Positions 28,110-39,837 are shown, numbered from the stretch's first letter. The stretch is DNA of 64,000 nt from Isotricha intestinalis (GCA_023807065.1 JAJJLU010000357.1:1-64000); one strand, 5' to 3'. Numbers and translations are program-made. Notes: generated from the sequence alone by a model not told the origin.

Positions 28110-30290
28110 TTAATAATTAAAAGAATAAGATTGAAATTTATTTTGATTTTCATTTTCAGAATTAATATTATATTTTCGTTTTAAGTAATCTATTCCAATT
28201 TTATTTAAATTATAATTGTTATTATAATTATTTATATTATAGTTTCTTAAATAATTATTTTTATACATTTCATTATTATTATTATTACTATTATTATTAT
28301 TAAATCTTTTTTGATAAATTTCTCTTACACTTGCAATATAATTATCATTTGTATTTGAATTATAATTTGAATGATAATTCATATTATCATAAGAAAGATA
28401 ATCAGAATATTTTTTATATAAATCACTTAAATTTTGATTATTAATATTATAATTATGAGAAATAGTATTAAATAAATAATTGTAATCACTTTTACCTTTT
28501 ATATTCTCATCCTTTTGATAATAACTATTAACAAATTTTGTATTATTAAATGAATTATTATTACTGTAATTTGATACTCTTTTTTTTATATTTTTATTTT
28601 TTTCAAAATTAAAATTAGGTATAGTATATTTTGAATTGTTAATATAATTATTAAAGTTTATTTCATCAAAATTTTGACTAGGATATTTAGAATATAAATG
28701 ACTAACTGGTGTATTTTCATTTTTTTTATTTTCCAAATTATATTTGTATCCAATTTTATCATTCTTATAATTTGGAGTTAAAGTTTGTTTATTTTTAACA
28801 TCTTCTTTAAATAAAGGAGGTCTTTCAAAAATATTATTTTTAGGAACTCTCTCGGTATTTAATAAATTTGTATTTTTAATATAATTATTATATGATGGAT
28901 CAATTTTCTTATTTTTTGGTGTTGATACTTTTTCATAAATATTATAATCATATATTTTTTTATTTGAAGGAGTTTCTATTTTTTGTATTTGTTGATTTTT
29001 TTCTTCTTCTTTATCTAAAAGTTTTTGAGATTTTAATCTAATTTCTTTTTTATTATTATTATCATTATCAGAATCATTTGAAATTAAATCTATATTAATT
29101 ATACTATTTGATTGTATAATATTTTCTTTTTCATTTATATTATTATCTTGAATATTATTCATATCTAATTCTAATTTTTTCTTTATATTTTTTTCATTAT
29201 CAACTTTATTAATTTCTTTATCTATTTCAATAGTTTTAATATTTTCATTTAAAACTGTCATAGGACTTTTAAATAATTCTATTTTAACTTTTTCTTTATT
29301 AACATTGATATTATCATTATTATCAATAATAAAATTATTTTTTTCCCCATTTTCTTTTATATCATTAAATTTCATTTTATTAACTTTTTCTTTTTGATAA
29401 AAATTACATTGCTCAATAATATCTTGAGAAGGATTTTCAATTAAATAAACAGCAGCTTTCATTCCATTAAAAGGAAAAGAATTTCTTAAAAGAGGAGGAG
29501 GTAAAATAATTAAACAAGGAGTTTTTTCATTTCCAAAACCTTCAATACATTGAAATTCTTTTTTATCATAATAATAATATTTAATTTTTCTTTTTTCATA
29601 TTTCTCAATATTAAAAGTTAAAAGAGGTTCATGTAATAACATATGTAAACATAAACCAAATAATCCTTCTAATAAAATATTAAATTGTTTATCTTTAATA
29701 GCTTCTTCTAAATCTTTTTTCTCAAAATTAAAATTATATGAATTACTAATTTTAATTAATTGATTTTTTATATTTTCAATATTATCTTTACTTAATTTGA
29801 ATATTTCTAAAAAATGTTCTTGAAAAAAAGGAATAAATTTACTTATAATTTCTAATCTTTTTTCATTAGAATTATTTTTAACTCCTAAACAAATTAATAA
29901 AGAATCAACTTTTTTTTCAATAATATCTTTAGTTTCATTATAAGTAATTATAGTTAAATCTTGACAAATATTACAAATGAAAATATAATTATTAATAAAA
30001 TTATCAAATGGAGCTAATAATTCTGTTTCTGTTAAATTTTCCCATAATTTCTTAAATTCTGAAGGAAGAAAAAATTGAGTTGATGTATTATTTCCTCCTC
30101 TTGCATTTTCATTTACAAATTGTTGTAATTTTTTATTTGAATTTTCTAATGTTTTTATTTTTGTTTCGTATTTATGTAAATTTTTCTCTAATGTTATATA
30201 GTTCTTCTTGTAAAATTCAAATTCTTCTTCTTTATTATTAAATTTCTTTGATTCTCTTAATGATTTTTCTGAGAGAAAACTATTGTCCAT
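28110..30290 (-). CDS. Asn-rich hypothetical protein with N-terminal coiled coil
   Basis: A 726-residue protein. Residues about 20-62 form a coiled coil (YITLEKNLHKYETKIKTL). A structured helical region of about 70-300 includes FFLPSEFKKLWENLTETEL and LPPPLLRNSFPFNGMKAAVY. The remaining 400 residues are Asn/Lys/Tyr-rich and probably disordered. There are no membrane or catalytic motifs. The conserved-looking N-terminal part suggests a structural or scaffold role, but I do not recognise the family. The 27822-28109 spacer holds nothing I can support. Confidence 0.6.
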   Translation of the reverse strand: MDNSFLSEKSLRESKKFNNKEEEFEFYKKNYITLEKNLHKYETKIKTLENSNKKLQQFVNENARGGNNTSTQFFLPSEFKKLWENLTETELLAPFDNFINNYIFICNICQDLTIITYNETKDIIEKKVDSLLICLGVKNNSNEKRLEIISKFIPFFQEHFLEIFKLSKDNIENIKNQLIKISNSYNFNFEKKDLEEAIKDKQFNILLEGLFGLCLHMLLHEPLLTFNIEKYEKRKIKYYYYDKKEFQCIEGFGNEKTPCLIILPPPLLRNSFPFNGMKAAVYLIENPSQDIIEQCNFYQKEKVNKMKFNDIKENGEKNNFIIDNNDNINVNKEKVKIELFKSPMTVLNENIKTIEIDKEINKVDNEKNIKKKLELDMNNIQDNNINEKENIIQSNSIINIDLISNDSDNDNNNKKEIRLKSQKLLDKEEEKNQQIQKIETPSNKKIYDYNIYEKVSTPKNKKIDPSYNNYIKNTNLLNTERVPKNNIFERPPLFKEDVKNKQTLTPNYKNDKIGYKYNLENKKNENTPVSHLYSKYPSQNFDEINFNNYINNSKYTIPNFNFEKNKNIKKRVSNYSNNNSFNNTKFVNSYYQKDENIKGKSDYNYLFNTISHNYNINNQNLSDLYKKYSDYLSYDNMNYHSNYNSNTNDNYIASVREIYQKRFNNNNSNNNNNEMYKNNYLRNYNINNYNNNYNLNKIGIDYLKRKYNINSENENQNKFQSYSFNY

Positions 30291-30440
30291 TAATAATTTT
30301 ATTTTTGATTTTTTGATTAAAATTCATAAAATTTTATTATTATTAATTTAACATAATATAAATAATTTAAATAATAATAAAATAAATAATATTATAATTG
30401 AATTTATCTACTAAATACATTTTTTTAATATTCCTAAAAA

Positions 30441-32618
30441 ATGGAGAAAGAAGAAGAAAATAATAGTAATGAATCATATGAAGAGAATGATTGGAGTCAA
30501 TATAACTTAAATTTAGATTTAAATAAAGAAATATTTTCTCTTTTTAAAACACCAACAGAAATTCAAAAAAGAGTATTAATATATACAAATGCAAAAGTTG
30601 ATTTAATAGTACAAGCAAGAACAGGAGAAGGAAAAACTTTATGTTACTTAATACCAATATTAAATTACATATATAATTTCTATGAAAGAAGTCCAAATAT
30701 GATAAAAAAAATATCTCCAGTTTCATTAATATTAGTTCCAACACATGAATTAGGAATTCAAGTAAAAAACCATATTGAAAATATAATAAAAGATACTAAA
30801 ACAAATAAAATAACTTATAATATTTCTATTGTAAATGTATTAGGTGGATTTGCAAAGCCAAAACAATTAAAAATATTAAATAAAAAAAATCCTGAAATTA
30901 TTATTGCAACTCCTGGAAGATTATGGGAAATTATTGAAAATGAAGAAAGCCATTTATTAGAAAATATTAACTATTTAAAATTCTTAGTTATTGATGAAGC
31001 TGATAGAATGACTCAAACTGGTCATTTTTTAGAATTGAAAAATATTATTCAACATATTTATAATAGAATTGAAATTAAGGATAATACTAATGAAGAAAAA
31101 AATAATGTTAAAGATAAAATTAACAATATTAATATTGGAATTAGTAAAGAAGATGATTTAGAAGAAAATAAAAAATTAGCTGAATTATTAGGAACAAATA
31201 TTAATAATATTGAAACAATTGATCCTATGGATTTAATTGATGATAATGTTGAATTGGATATTGATAAAATAGAAAACGAAGAAGACAAAGATGATGATGA
31301 AGAAAAGGAAATAATAAGAGAAAAAAATAATAAAAGTAATATTAATATTAGAAAAATTAAAAAAGAAAAAAAAAAAGAAAATGAAGAAAAAATTCAATTT
31401 AAAAATAAAGTAGGAATGAGAACAATTTTATGTTCTGCAACAATAGATTCAATAAATAAATTTAAAGATAGGAAAAATACAATTAATAAAAAAGAAAAAA
31501 ATAAAAATAATTTATTACAAGAACAAAAGCAATTTCAAAATTTAATCAAAAACATAAAATTTTATAATAAACTAATATATATTAAATTAAAATCAGGAAT
31601 AAATTTATTAGAAAAAGAAGAAGACATTTTAAAAAGAAAATTAAAAGGAGAAACAATATTAGAAGAAAATCAACCATCAATTTTACCATCAAAAATGGAG
31701 ATAGAATGTTATAAATGTGAATCATCAATAAAAGATTATTATTTATATTTTATTTTAAAAGAAAACATAATGTCCAAAATAATAATATTTACAAATTCAA
31801 TATCACAAACAAAAAAATTATATTCAATATTTAATTATTTCAATGAATTTAAATGTTCAATATTACATTCAAAAATGTCTCAAAATATAAGAATGAAAAA
31901 TTATGATAAATTTAAAAATAATAAAAATGCAATTTTATTTTGTACAGATATTGGTGCAAGAGGACTTGATATTCCTTTTGTAGATTTAGTAATTCATTAT
32001 CATATTCCTTTAAAAACAGAAACTTTTATTCATAGAAGTGGAAGAACAGCAAGAGCGAATAATAATGGAAAAGTAACTTCTTTAATCAGTGAAAAAGAAT
32101 TTAATTTATATAAAAATATTATGATTGATTTACATTATAAACAATTTTCCATGAAAACTATAGATTTAAATCAAATTGAAAAAATTAAAAGTTTATTTGA
32201 ATTTGCGAAACAAATTGAAAGAGATAATTATAAAATTCAAAAAGAAAATAAAGAAAAACAATGGTATGATATTAATGCTAAAAAATTAGATATTATTTAT
32301 GATGATTATAATGAAAATGAAGAAGAAAATGTTGAAAGGAAAATTGAAAAAAAAATGTTAAATAAAAAAAGAAAATTATTAACTAAAGAAAAATTTAAAA
32401 TGAAAAAAATATATACTAAATTAAATGAATATTCAATTAAAAGAAGTAGTTTTTTAACTCCAGATCAAGTTGAAAAATTAAATAATTTATTAAAAGATGA
32501 TCAATTAAAAAATGAAAATATTACAAAAGCACTTTTTGATGCAAAAAATGATTCAAGAGTTATAAAAAAAGATAAACCTAAAAAAAGAAGATATATGCAT
32601 AGAAGAAAAGGGAAATAA
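30441..32618 (+). CDS. DEAD-box RNA helicase, DDX24/Mak5 type
   Basis: A 725-residue protein. Motifs are in order: Q motif TPTEIQKRVL, motif I ARTGEGKT, VPTHELGIQV (Ia), IIIATPGRLWEII (Ib), VIDEADRM (II), LCSAT (III), TDIGARGLDIP (V) and HRSGRTARA (VI). The phrase ATPGRLWEII followed by DEADRMTQTGHF is typical of DDX24/Mak5, which acts in 60S subunit assembly in the nucleolus. A long charged insertion (about 205-320) separates motifs II and III, as in that subfamily. The C-terminus is Lys/Arg-rich. Gly-for-Ser in motif I (GEGKT rather than GSGKT) is conservative. Confidence 0.88.
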   Translation: MEKEEENNSNESYEENDWSQYNLNLDLNKEIFSLFKTPTEIQKRVLIYTNAKVDLIVQARTGEGKTLCYLIPILNYIYNFYERSPNMIKKISPVSLILVPTHELGIQVKNHIENIIKDTKTNKITYNISIVNVLGGFAKPKQLKILNKKNPEIIIATPGRLWEIIENEESHLLENINYLKFLVIDEADRMTQTGHFLELKNIIQHIYNRIEIKDNTNEEKNNVKDKINNINIGISKEDDLEENKKLAELLGTNINNIETIDPMDLIDDNVELDIDKIENEEDKDDDEEKEIIREKNNKSNINIRKIKKEKKKENEEKIQFKNKVGMRTILCSATIDSINKFKDRKNTINKKEKNKNNLLQEQKQFQNLIKNIKFYNKLIYIKLKSGINLLEKEEDILKRKLKGETILEENQPSILPSKMEIECYKCESSIKDYYLYFILKENIMSKIIIFTNSISQTKKLYSIFNYFNEFKCSILHSKMSQNIRMKNYDKFKNNKNAILFCTDIGARGLDIPFVDLVIHYHIPLKTETFIHRSGRTARANNNGKVTSLISEKEFNLYKNIMIDLHYKQFSMKTIDLNQIEKIKSLFEFAKQIERDNYKIQKENKEKQWYDINAKKLDIIYDDYNENEEENVERKIEKKMLNKKRKLLTKEKFKMKKIYTKLNEYSIKRSSFLTPDQVEKLNNLLKDDQLKNENITKALFDAKNDSRVIKKDKPKKRRYMHRRKGK

Positions 32619-32731
32619 TTTAAAAAATAATATAAAATTTTTTCACTTAATTGAATAAAAATTAAACAAAAAAAAGCTAATTTATATCAATAATATATTA
32701 ATTAAAATTATTTTTCAGATTATAATAAAAA

Positions 32732-35700
32732 TTAACTCAAATAAAAAGCATTTCTTCCTTCTTGAATAGCAATAAATAATTTTTGTTTAAGAATATCAAA
32801 AGAAGAATAATTGGGAATTTTTAAATAATTTTGGCAAGTCATAACAGAAGGTAAATGTAAATCAGGATTATCAAACTTATTAATTTCAGTTTGTGCTTTA
32901 ACAACAGTTAATTTAGGATATAAATTTTTAAATCCTCCAATTGGTAATCTTGGACTTCCAGTAACAAATAATAAAAATAATTTTCTTTCATTTTTATTCA
33001 TTTTTAATAAGATTTCTATTAATCCCTTATAAACAAGAGAGTTTTTATTTAATCCATGCATTGGAATTATATTTAATGTTAAATTTTCATATGACCAATT
33101 ATCATCTTTTATTTCTGAATTTTCACTTCCACAAATATATTCTTCTATTTCTTTTGATGAAAAACTTTTTAATAAATTTATATCAAAAACTTTGTTAAAT
33201 CCTTCAATAAATGATTTTTTTATTTCTTTCATTCCATCAATTAATAAGTATTTAAATACTAAAATGATATATTCATCTACATTATTATCTTTTAATAGTA
33301 TATTTTCACCATTTTCCTTTAAAGGATTTAATTCATTCCAAGGACAATTAAAATATATGTCTAAACTTTCTAAATTTTTACCATCTATTATTATTTTATC
33401 ATCACCCTTAGTTTTTCTTTTTAATTCATAAATTTTTTCTAAAAAAGAAAAAATATTTTTATCAATTTTTTGAATGGATTTAATGTTAATTGGTCTCTCT
33501 AAAACGAGATCCCAAAAAATAGAATTTAAAGGGAAATCAATTAATCTATCATCATACAAAGCTCTAGCAATAACATATCCAATAACATTAAATAATTTTA
33601 ATTTTTTTTCATAATTCTCAGCCTTAATAAAAGGAATAGGAAAGAGAGAATAATCTTCAGTTTTATACCATAAATCTTTATGATTTTCAATAATTTCTTT
33701 AGTAAATAAAGAATAATATTCTAATGTTGGTCCCATTCCAGTTCCACTTTCATTATAATATTCAAATTCAATATATCCATTATAATTATTCACTTCATTC
33801 ATTAATTTAAATGAATCTTCTAATAAATTATCTCTATGAATTTTAAATTTAATTCTTTTTAAATTGGTTATTACATTATTTATTGATTTATCTTCAAATA
33901 TATTTTCACCTAAGAAATTTCTTAAGAAAATATATAAATTTGTCATTGATCTTTTATTATCAAAAGCAGTGACTTTAAATAATAAATATCTACTATTAAA
34001 AGAAGTAAAAAAAGGAAAATTTGAATTTACTTCTGTACACCAAGAAGGAATTGATTTAGTACAAACAGCATAAGGATCTTTTATTTGTTTTGATAATAAT
34101 GAAGTCATTTTTATATTTTCAAAATTTATTATTGGTATTTCATGTATCTTAAATAAATTTGAAAATTTATTTGATGATAAATGAATTAAAGATAATAAAT
34201 AAAAAAATGGAGAAGCTCTTTTTATATTATATAATGCTTTATTGTTTATTATTCTTGAATAGTAAAATTTTTCAAAGAGAAATTTTTCCAATTCAATATT
34301 TTTATCCAATAATGTTTCATAATCAAAATATTTTAAATTTATCTTTGTATTATTGTTATCAACACTTAAATTTATATTATCTGTTTCTTTATTTATAAAT
34401 GAAAAATTAAATGTAAAATCATTGCAAAAATAACTAAAATCAGTTTTTTTCATATTTTTTTTAGCATCTTTTAAAAATTCATTTAAAGTTAAATTTTTAT
34501 TCATTTCATATATTTCTCCATTTTGTTTTATAATATATAAAAAAATATCATATTTATTTGATAATTCCTCAGAATTAATTTTTAGAATTTCTTCTTTTTT
34601 TTCTTTATTATCTTTCTCTTGTTTTTCTTCTGATAGATTTTCAATATTTTTTTTCATTCTTTCAATTCTTTTTTTAGCTAAATTTTGTATAATATTTTCA
34701 GAAAATTCAAAATTATGTTTATCATCCTTATTAGATTGAATAGAATCTTTTTCAATAATATATCTAAAAATTTCTTGAAAATAATCATCTTGATTATTTT
34801 CTTGATTTCGATTTTCTTTATTCGGATAATTAAATATTTCTTTTTTAACTTGTTCAATTGTTGCAGAAGAATCAAAGTATAATTTATTACATTTATTTTT
34901 ATTTAAAAATTCAATAAATTTACTAAAATCATTATCAGAATTAATTTCTTTTGATATATTAATTTTATTGTAATTTTCATTATAATTAAATTTAAATCCT
35001 ATTTTTTGAGTAAATTTAGATGGAATATTTCCATTAAAAGCAGATAAAAATAATGATGTTGAATTTTTAATATTATTATAATTATCATATAAGAATAATT
35101 TAAAACAATTCATTGAAGATATACATCTTTGTAGAATTTGTAAAAATTTCATTATTTTATTATTTTTTTCATCTTCATTTTCATTAAAATTAAGAGCTGA
35201 AAATAAAGAAGATATTTTTTCAATTATATTTTTATTATATTCTCCAGAAAGTTTAACATTAGTTTTCATATCTAATTCATTTGTATTATTATAATTTGAA
35301 AGGAAATTATTATCTATATAATAAGAAAGATACAAAATAATTTCTGATTTTTCAATTTCAAAGAAAGTACAATTATTATCAATTAATAAATTAATTATAT
35401 CTTCTATTATTTTCACATCATTCACTTTATTTTCTTTTAAAATTAATTTATAATCAATTAATTTATTCATAATTTCAATTGGATTAATTCCACTATTTAC
35501 ATTCTTAATTAATTTTTTAATATTATCCATATGAAAATATTTAGTAGTTAAATTTTTAGAAGTACATCTAATAGCTAAAATAATATGATTTTCATTTTCT
35601 TTAGGATTATCAATAACATTATCAAAAATTTTTAAAATAGAAACATTAGTTTGTTTAGCGATATATAAATTATTTTCTTCAATTTGATTTAATTTAGAAA

Positions 35701-37111
35701 CATTTTCCACAACTCCATCTCTTAAAAAAGATATAATAAATAATTCAGGAATTTTATTCATAATTAAATAAACAAGTGAAAGAACTTCAATTATATATGA
35801 TGAATCTTTTGAATCTAACATTTTACTTATACTATTTGATAATTGGTTATCATCAATATATTTTTGAATATAATCATTTTTTGAATTTGCAATATACATT
35901 TTTATTATTTTTATTACTCCTAATGTTGTTGAACTTGATGGAATATTTAATATATTTTCAATCAATAATATTAATATTTTTTCACTGAAAAAATCATAAT
36001 AATTTTTATTTTCATCAGACATTATTTTTGTTTTTAAAAGATTTATATTATTTTTATTTAGTTGATTTGGAAAGAAAGATGATAATAAATTAAATAATTC
36101 ATTAAATAAAGAATGTGTATTTGAAGAATTAACTTTTGAACCATCATTTTTATTATAATTTATTTCATTTTTGATAACTTTATAAATTAATTCTAACATA
36201 TTTTTATTAAGTAATGTATTTGCAATATTATTTGACATAATACAAAGTAATTCAAAAATTTTTAAAATATTTTTAATAGTATCAACATTAACATTAAAAA
36301 TATTATTATTTATTTCTTTTTTTTCTTCAACATTAATAAACTTGATAAAATTATCCAATAAAACATTAATTAAACCATCTTTAATAATATCTTCGCAAAA
36401 ATCATTAAAATCCATAGAATAATTATAATTCTTAACACCATTTAAAATATTATAAATGGATTGAATAGCTAAATCAACAATAGTTTTTTCAATCTCAGAA
36501 TTTCCATTTAATTTAGATAAATTAGTTAAATTTGGAATTGCTTTTAAAATATGATTTCTGATATAATCAATATTATTTCCGACTTTACTCATATTAACAC
36601 AAGCTTTCAAAGCACTTTTTCTAATAGAAAGTTCAAAAAAATCAATAAAAGTTAAAATATTAATAAAAGCATTTTTTTCAATTAAAATATATGGATTTTC
36701 AAAACTCATTTTTTCAATACATTTAATAGCATTTTCAACATTTTCAATTGATTCAACATTTTGAGTCATTGAAATGATTTTTTGAACTCCATTATATTTA
36801 ATAATATGATTTGTAGAATGTGGATTTATATCTAAAATATAATTTAAACAATTTAATGATAATAATGATATTTCAGGAATCATAGGAAATTTATCTAATA
36901 ATATTATTAATTGATGAATTAATTCTACTGTTTTTATATCTTCTGTTACATTATCACTTGCCATTGATAATTGACAACTTAATTCATTTAATGCTGATAT
37001 TATTTCCATTTCATCACTTGATTTCAATTTTTCTAATGCGTTTTTTATAAATTGAGTATTTTCTGTTTTAAAATAATTCCTTAATTGATTTTTCGTGTTT
37101 GAACTTTCCAT
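32732..37111 (-). CDS. HECT E3 ubiquitin ligase, TRIP12/UFD4/UPL3 type
   Basis: A 1459-residue protein. The N-terminal 200 residues are armadillo-like repeats closely following the TRIP12/UPL3 pattern (LLSLNCLNYILDINPHSTN, then FINILTFIDFFELSIRKSAL). A long helical middle precedes the HECT domain (about 1090-1459). This contains the family phrase GTGMGPTLEYYSLFTKEI and the active-site segment SVMTCQNYLKIPNYSS, with Cys1426. The C-terminus FYLS follows the GRNAF motif. These ligases extend ubiquitin chains on N-degron or fusion substrates. All catalytic features are visible. It is one of the largest genes here and is intronless. Confidence 0.92.
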   Translation of the reverse strand: MESSNTKNQLRNYFKTENTQFIKNALEKLKSSDEMEIISALNELSCQLSMASDNVTEDIKTVELIHQLIILLDKFPMIPEISLLSLNCLNYILDINPHSTNHIIKYNGVQKIISMTQNVESIENVENAIKCIEKMSFENPYILIEKNAFINILTFIDFFELSIRKSALKACVNMSKVGNNIDYIRNHILKAIPNLTNLSKLNGNSEIEKTIVDLAIQSIYNILNGVKNYNYSMDFNDFCEDIIKDGLINVLLDNFIKFINVEEKKEINNNIFNVNVDTIKNILKIFELLCIMSNNIANTLLNKNMLELIYKVIKNEINYNKNDGSKVNSSNTHSLFNELFNLLSSFFPNQLNKNNINLLKTKIMSDENKNYYDFFSEKILILLIENILNIPSSSTTLGVIKIIKMYIANSKNDYIQKYIDDNQLSNSISKMLDSKDSSYIIEVLSLVYLIMNKIPELFIISFLRDGVVENVSKLNQIEENNLYIAKQTNVSILKIFDNVIDNPKENENHIILAIRCTSKNLTTKYFHMDNIKKLIKNVNSGINPIEIMNKLIDYKLILKENKVNDVKIIEDIINLLIDNNCTFFEIEKSEIILYLSYYIDNNFLSNYNNTNELDMKTNVKLSGEYNKNIIEKISSLFSALNFNENEDEKNNKIMKFLQILQRCISSMNCFKLFLYDNYNNIKNSTSLFLSAFNGNIPSKFTQKIGFKFNYNENYNKINISKEINSDNDFSKFIEFLNKNKCNKLYFDSSATIEQVKKEIFNYPNKENRNQENNQDDYFQEIFRYIIEKDSIQSNKDDKHNFEFSENIIQNLAKKRIERMKKNIENLSEEKQEKDNKEKKEEILKINSEELSNKYDIFLYIIKQNGEIYEMNKNLTLNEFLKDAKKNMKKTDFSYFCNDFTFNFSFINKETDNINLSVDNNNTKINLKYFDYETLLDKNIELEKFLFEKFYYSRIINNKALYNIKRASPFFYLLSLIHLSSNKFSNLFKIHEIPIINFENIKMTSLLSKQIKDPYAVCTKSIPSWCTEVNSNFPFFTSFNSRYLLFKVTAFDNKRSMTNLYIFLRNFLGENIFEDKSINNVITNLKRIKFKIHRDNLLEDSFKLMNEVNNYNGYIEFEYYNESGTGMGPTLEYYSLFTKEIIENHKDLWYKTEDYSLFPIPFIKAENYEKKLKLFNVIGYVIARALYDDRLIDFPLNSIFWDLVLERPINIKSIQKIDKNIFSFLEKIYELKRKTKGDDKIIIDGKNLESLDIYFNCPWNELNPLKENGENILLKDNNVDEYIILVFKYLLIDGMKEIKKSFIEGFNKVFDINLLKSFSSKEIEEYICGSENSEIKDDNWSYENLTLNIIPMHGLNKNSLVYKGLIEILLKMNKNERKLFLLFVTGSPRLPIGGFKNLYPKLTVVKAQTEINKFDNPDLHLPSVMTCQNYLKIPNYSSFDILKQKLFIAIQEGRNAFYLS

Positions 37112-37306
37112 TACTTTAAATTTATATAAATGTTTATTTTTTTTATTTTAATCAAATTATTTTAAAAATAGGAGAATTAAGGTTATTAATATCATATTTA
37201 CAATAATTAGAAATAATAAGATAATTTAAAGGAATATTTTACTAAATAATTTTTGTATTTTTTAAAAATTAATATAATTTAATATAATTTGATAATTGTT
37301 TAATTA

Positions 37307-38722
37307 CTAATTATTATTTTTAAATTGAGTAATTAATTGATATTGTAAATAACAAATACCATTACTAATTTGTTCTGGTGTTCCTATTAATGATAATAAA
37401 ACTAAAGAATCTTTTTTAGAAGATTCTAAATTACAAGGTTTTTCAATATATTTACATTCATAATCTTTTGTAAATTCATTCCAAAAATCAGGTTTAGAAT
37501 TTTTAATTTTTTCCAAGATATTTTTTTCAAAAATAAAATCAATTGAACTATTTTCATTATTATTATTTTTTTTTTCAAAATTATTTTTTGATTTTCTAAT
37601 ATTTTCATTATTTGAAATTTCTGATTTATCACTTTTTATCATTCCTTCTTCTAAACTTTCATTATCACTAATTGATCCTTCTTCTCTTGTATTTGTTGAA
37701 TGATAACTATAATTTTTTTCTTTATTTTTATTTTTTGAATGACTTCTACTTCTGCTTCTTTCATTATAATTTTTAGAATATTTTTCTCTTCTTTTATAAT
37801 TATTCGGACTATCACTTCTTGATATTTTTTTATTTAAGTAATTTTTATTATTATATTTATCAGATGATTCTATTCCAGAAATATTAAATGATTGTTCTTT
37901 CTTTTTATTATTATTATTATTTGATTTATTATTTATATTTTTTTGATCATTTTTATTAAAATTAATATACTTTTCTTCAATATTATAAATTTTTTCACAT
38001 GCTCTAAAAATTTTTTCAGGATTTCCATAAATATCAATTTTCCTAAATTTTCCTTTATTTATTTTTGGAAACACTTCAATTTTAGCTCTTGACTCTTCTC
38101 TAATGGAATTAATATTTCTTCCATCAATTCCAATAATAAATCCAATAACATTATCAGGAATTAAAATAGTTAATTTTAAATAAGTCATATTTTTATATAT
38201 AATTTCCATTTCTCTGAATAAACATTCACTTACCATTTTAATCACAAGTGATTTTGCATAATTTTTAACTACTGAGATTTTAAAAATATATTCATCATAA
38301 TATGGTAATTTATAATTATAAATTAATTCTCTTACGTCATATATTTTTTTTTTTATGTTTCTCGATAATTCACTAAAATTTTTTGTTATGTGATTATAAT
38401 AATTTTTAGGAAGTAAAATATAACATGAAACATAATTATTATGATAATTATCATTATTTTTATTGCTATTAATATTATAATGATAAGAATCTTCTTTTCT
38501 AAATTTATTATTATTATTTGATAAATATTTATCATTATTATCATTTTTTTTTGGAGAATTATTTCTACTATGTTTATGATAATAATTATCAGAATTTTTA
38601 TTATCATTTCTTTTTCTGTATTTTTCATTATTATTTTCTTGAGAATCTTTTCTAGATATATCTTTGCTGTAATTTTTTTGATATACTTGATCTTTTGAAT
38701 TTAAATTATCTTTGTTATCCAT
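37307..38722 (-). CDS. KH-domain RNA-binding protein with SR/Asn-rich linkers
   Basis: A 471-residue protein. A clear KH domain at about 180-250 has the GXXG-type loop in IPDNVIGFIIGIDGRNINSIREESRAKIEV. A divergent KH-like unit may precede it (about 98-175). The end of the protein (SLVLLSLIGTPEQISNGICYLQYQL) looks like the second half of another KH domain. The N-terminus is charged and Asn-rich, and a middle segment has RS/RN repeats (ERSRSRSHSK). Such proteins bind single-stranded RNA in splicing or mRNA control. The precise family is unknown. Confidence 0.8.
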   Translation of the reverse strand: MDNKDNLNSKDQVYQKNYSKDISRKDSQENNNEKYRKRNDNKNSDNYYHKHSRNNSPKKNDNNDKYLSNNNNKFRKEDSYHYNINSNKNNDNYHNNYVSCYILLPKNYYNHITKNFSELSRNIKKKIYDVRELIYNYKLPYYDEYIFKISVVKNYAKSLVIKMVSECLFREMEIIYKNMTYLKLTILIPDNVIGFIIGIDGRNINSIREESRAKIEVFPKINKGKFRKIDIYGNPEKIFRACEKIYNIEEKYINFNKNDQKNINNKSNNNNNKKKEQSFNISGIESSDKYNNKNYLNKKISRSDSPNNYKRREKYSKNYNERSRSRSHSKNKNKEKNYSYHSTNTREEGSISDNESLEEGMIKSDKSEISNNENIRKSKNNFEKKNNNNENSSIDFIFEKNILEKIKNSKPDFWNEFTKDYECKYIEKPCNLESSKKDSLVLLSLIGTPEQISNGICYLQYQLITQFKNNN

Positions 38723-38948
38723 TGAATATAAAATTAATTAATAAATAAAAAAAATAATCTTATATAAAATATTTATCTATATTATATATCATCATATAAA
38801 GACATTTTATTTATTTTCATATTTTAAATAATTTTGATAAATTTTATTTTTCTATTTTTATTCTTTTTGCTTAAGATAATCATTTTTTACAAGTTATAAT
38901 AATAATTCTATTCAATTGTTTATTCATGGAAAATATAATTTTTTAGAA

Positions 38949-39482
38949 ATGGAAGAAGAAAAAACGAAAATTCCAAAACCTCTTTTTTATTATGATTACT
39001 TATCAGATGAATCATGTAGAAACATAGAAAAAATAGTAAAAAATAATTTCTTTTCAAAAAATCCAAAAGAATCATTAATATATTATAATCCTATAAAACT
39101 TACATCAAGAAATGATATTGAATTACCTCCAATAAAAACTCAAAAAAATGATTATTTATCTTCAAATATAAGTAAAATTATAAAAAAAGAAAAAATTGTA
39201 AATTCTATGAGTGATAATCAAATTAGAAAAAAAAAACCATTTCAGTTATTTAAAAAACAACTTAAATTAATATTAAATAATCCTTTAATGATTAGAAAAG
39301 CTTCTTTACCAAAATTAGATAAAAAACCTCCCATTGATAGATTTCCTATTAAATATAAAGAAAATTATATTGATAATGTAGAAAAAAATTTTATTAATCC
39401 TTATTTAAATAAAGGAAATGTGATTTATAATGATTTTTTAGAAAATAAAAAATCCAAAATACCTTTTAATTTTATTATATAA
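38949..39482 (+). CDS. Hypothetical basic protein, 177 aa
   Basis: The frame is open from 38916 but has no ATG until 38949 (MEEEKTKIPKPLF), which I take as the start. The protein is Lys/Ile/Pro-rich, with motifs such as IELPPIKTQ and ASLPKLDKKPPIDRFP, and no membrane segment. Pro-x-Lys motifs and short length recall microtubule-inner or axonemal filler proteins, but this is only an impression. It is divergent from the KH gene. Confidence 0.5.
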   Translation: MEEEKTKIPKPLFYYDYLSDESCRNIEKIVKNNFFSKNPKESLIYYNPIKLTSRNDIELPPIKTQKNDYLSSNISKIIKKEKIVNSMSDNQIRKKKPFQLFKKQLKLILNNPLMIRKASLPKLDKKPPIDRFPIKYKENYIDNVEKNFINPYLNKGNVIYNDFLENKKSKIPFNFII

Positions 39483-39837
39483 AAATTAAAAAATTAAAGA
39501 CATTGATTTTTAGAAGATAAAGATTATATTTTTTATATTTATTTGAAACAGTTTTTTCTATTTTTATTTTTTATTCAAACGTAATATTATTTTTTATAAA
39601 AATTTAGTATATATTTATTACTTTTAAACTATCATAACTTAATAATATATAATTATTAAAAAATTTTCATTTGTATCATTTAAATATAAATTTTGAGTTC
39701 TTATTGTTTAGTAATCCATTTATTTGGAAAACAATTAATAAATAAAATAATTCATAACAAACTTACAATTTTCTATTAAAAAAAAATAAAAACATTATTT
39801 TAAGAAAATAAAAAATATATAATTATTTAAAAAAAAA
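39483..39837. other. Intergenic, nothing recognised
   Basis: A 355-bp AT-rich spacer before the FtsX-like gene. No reading frame, repeat or RNA gene that I can support. Confidence 0.5.
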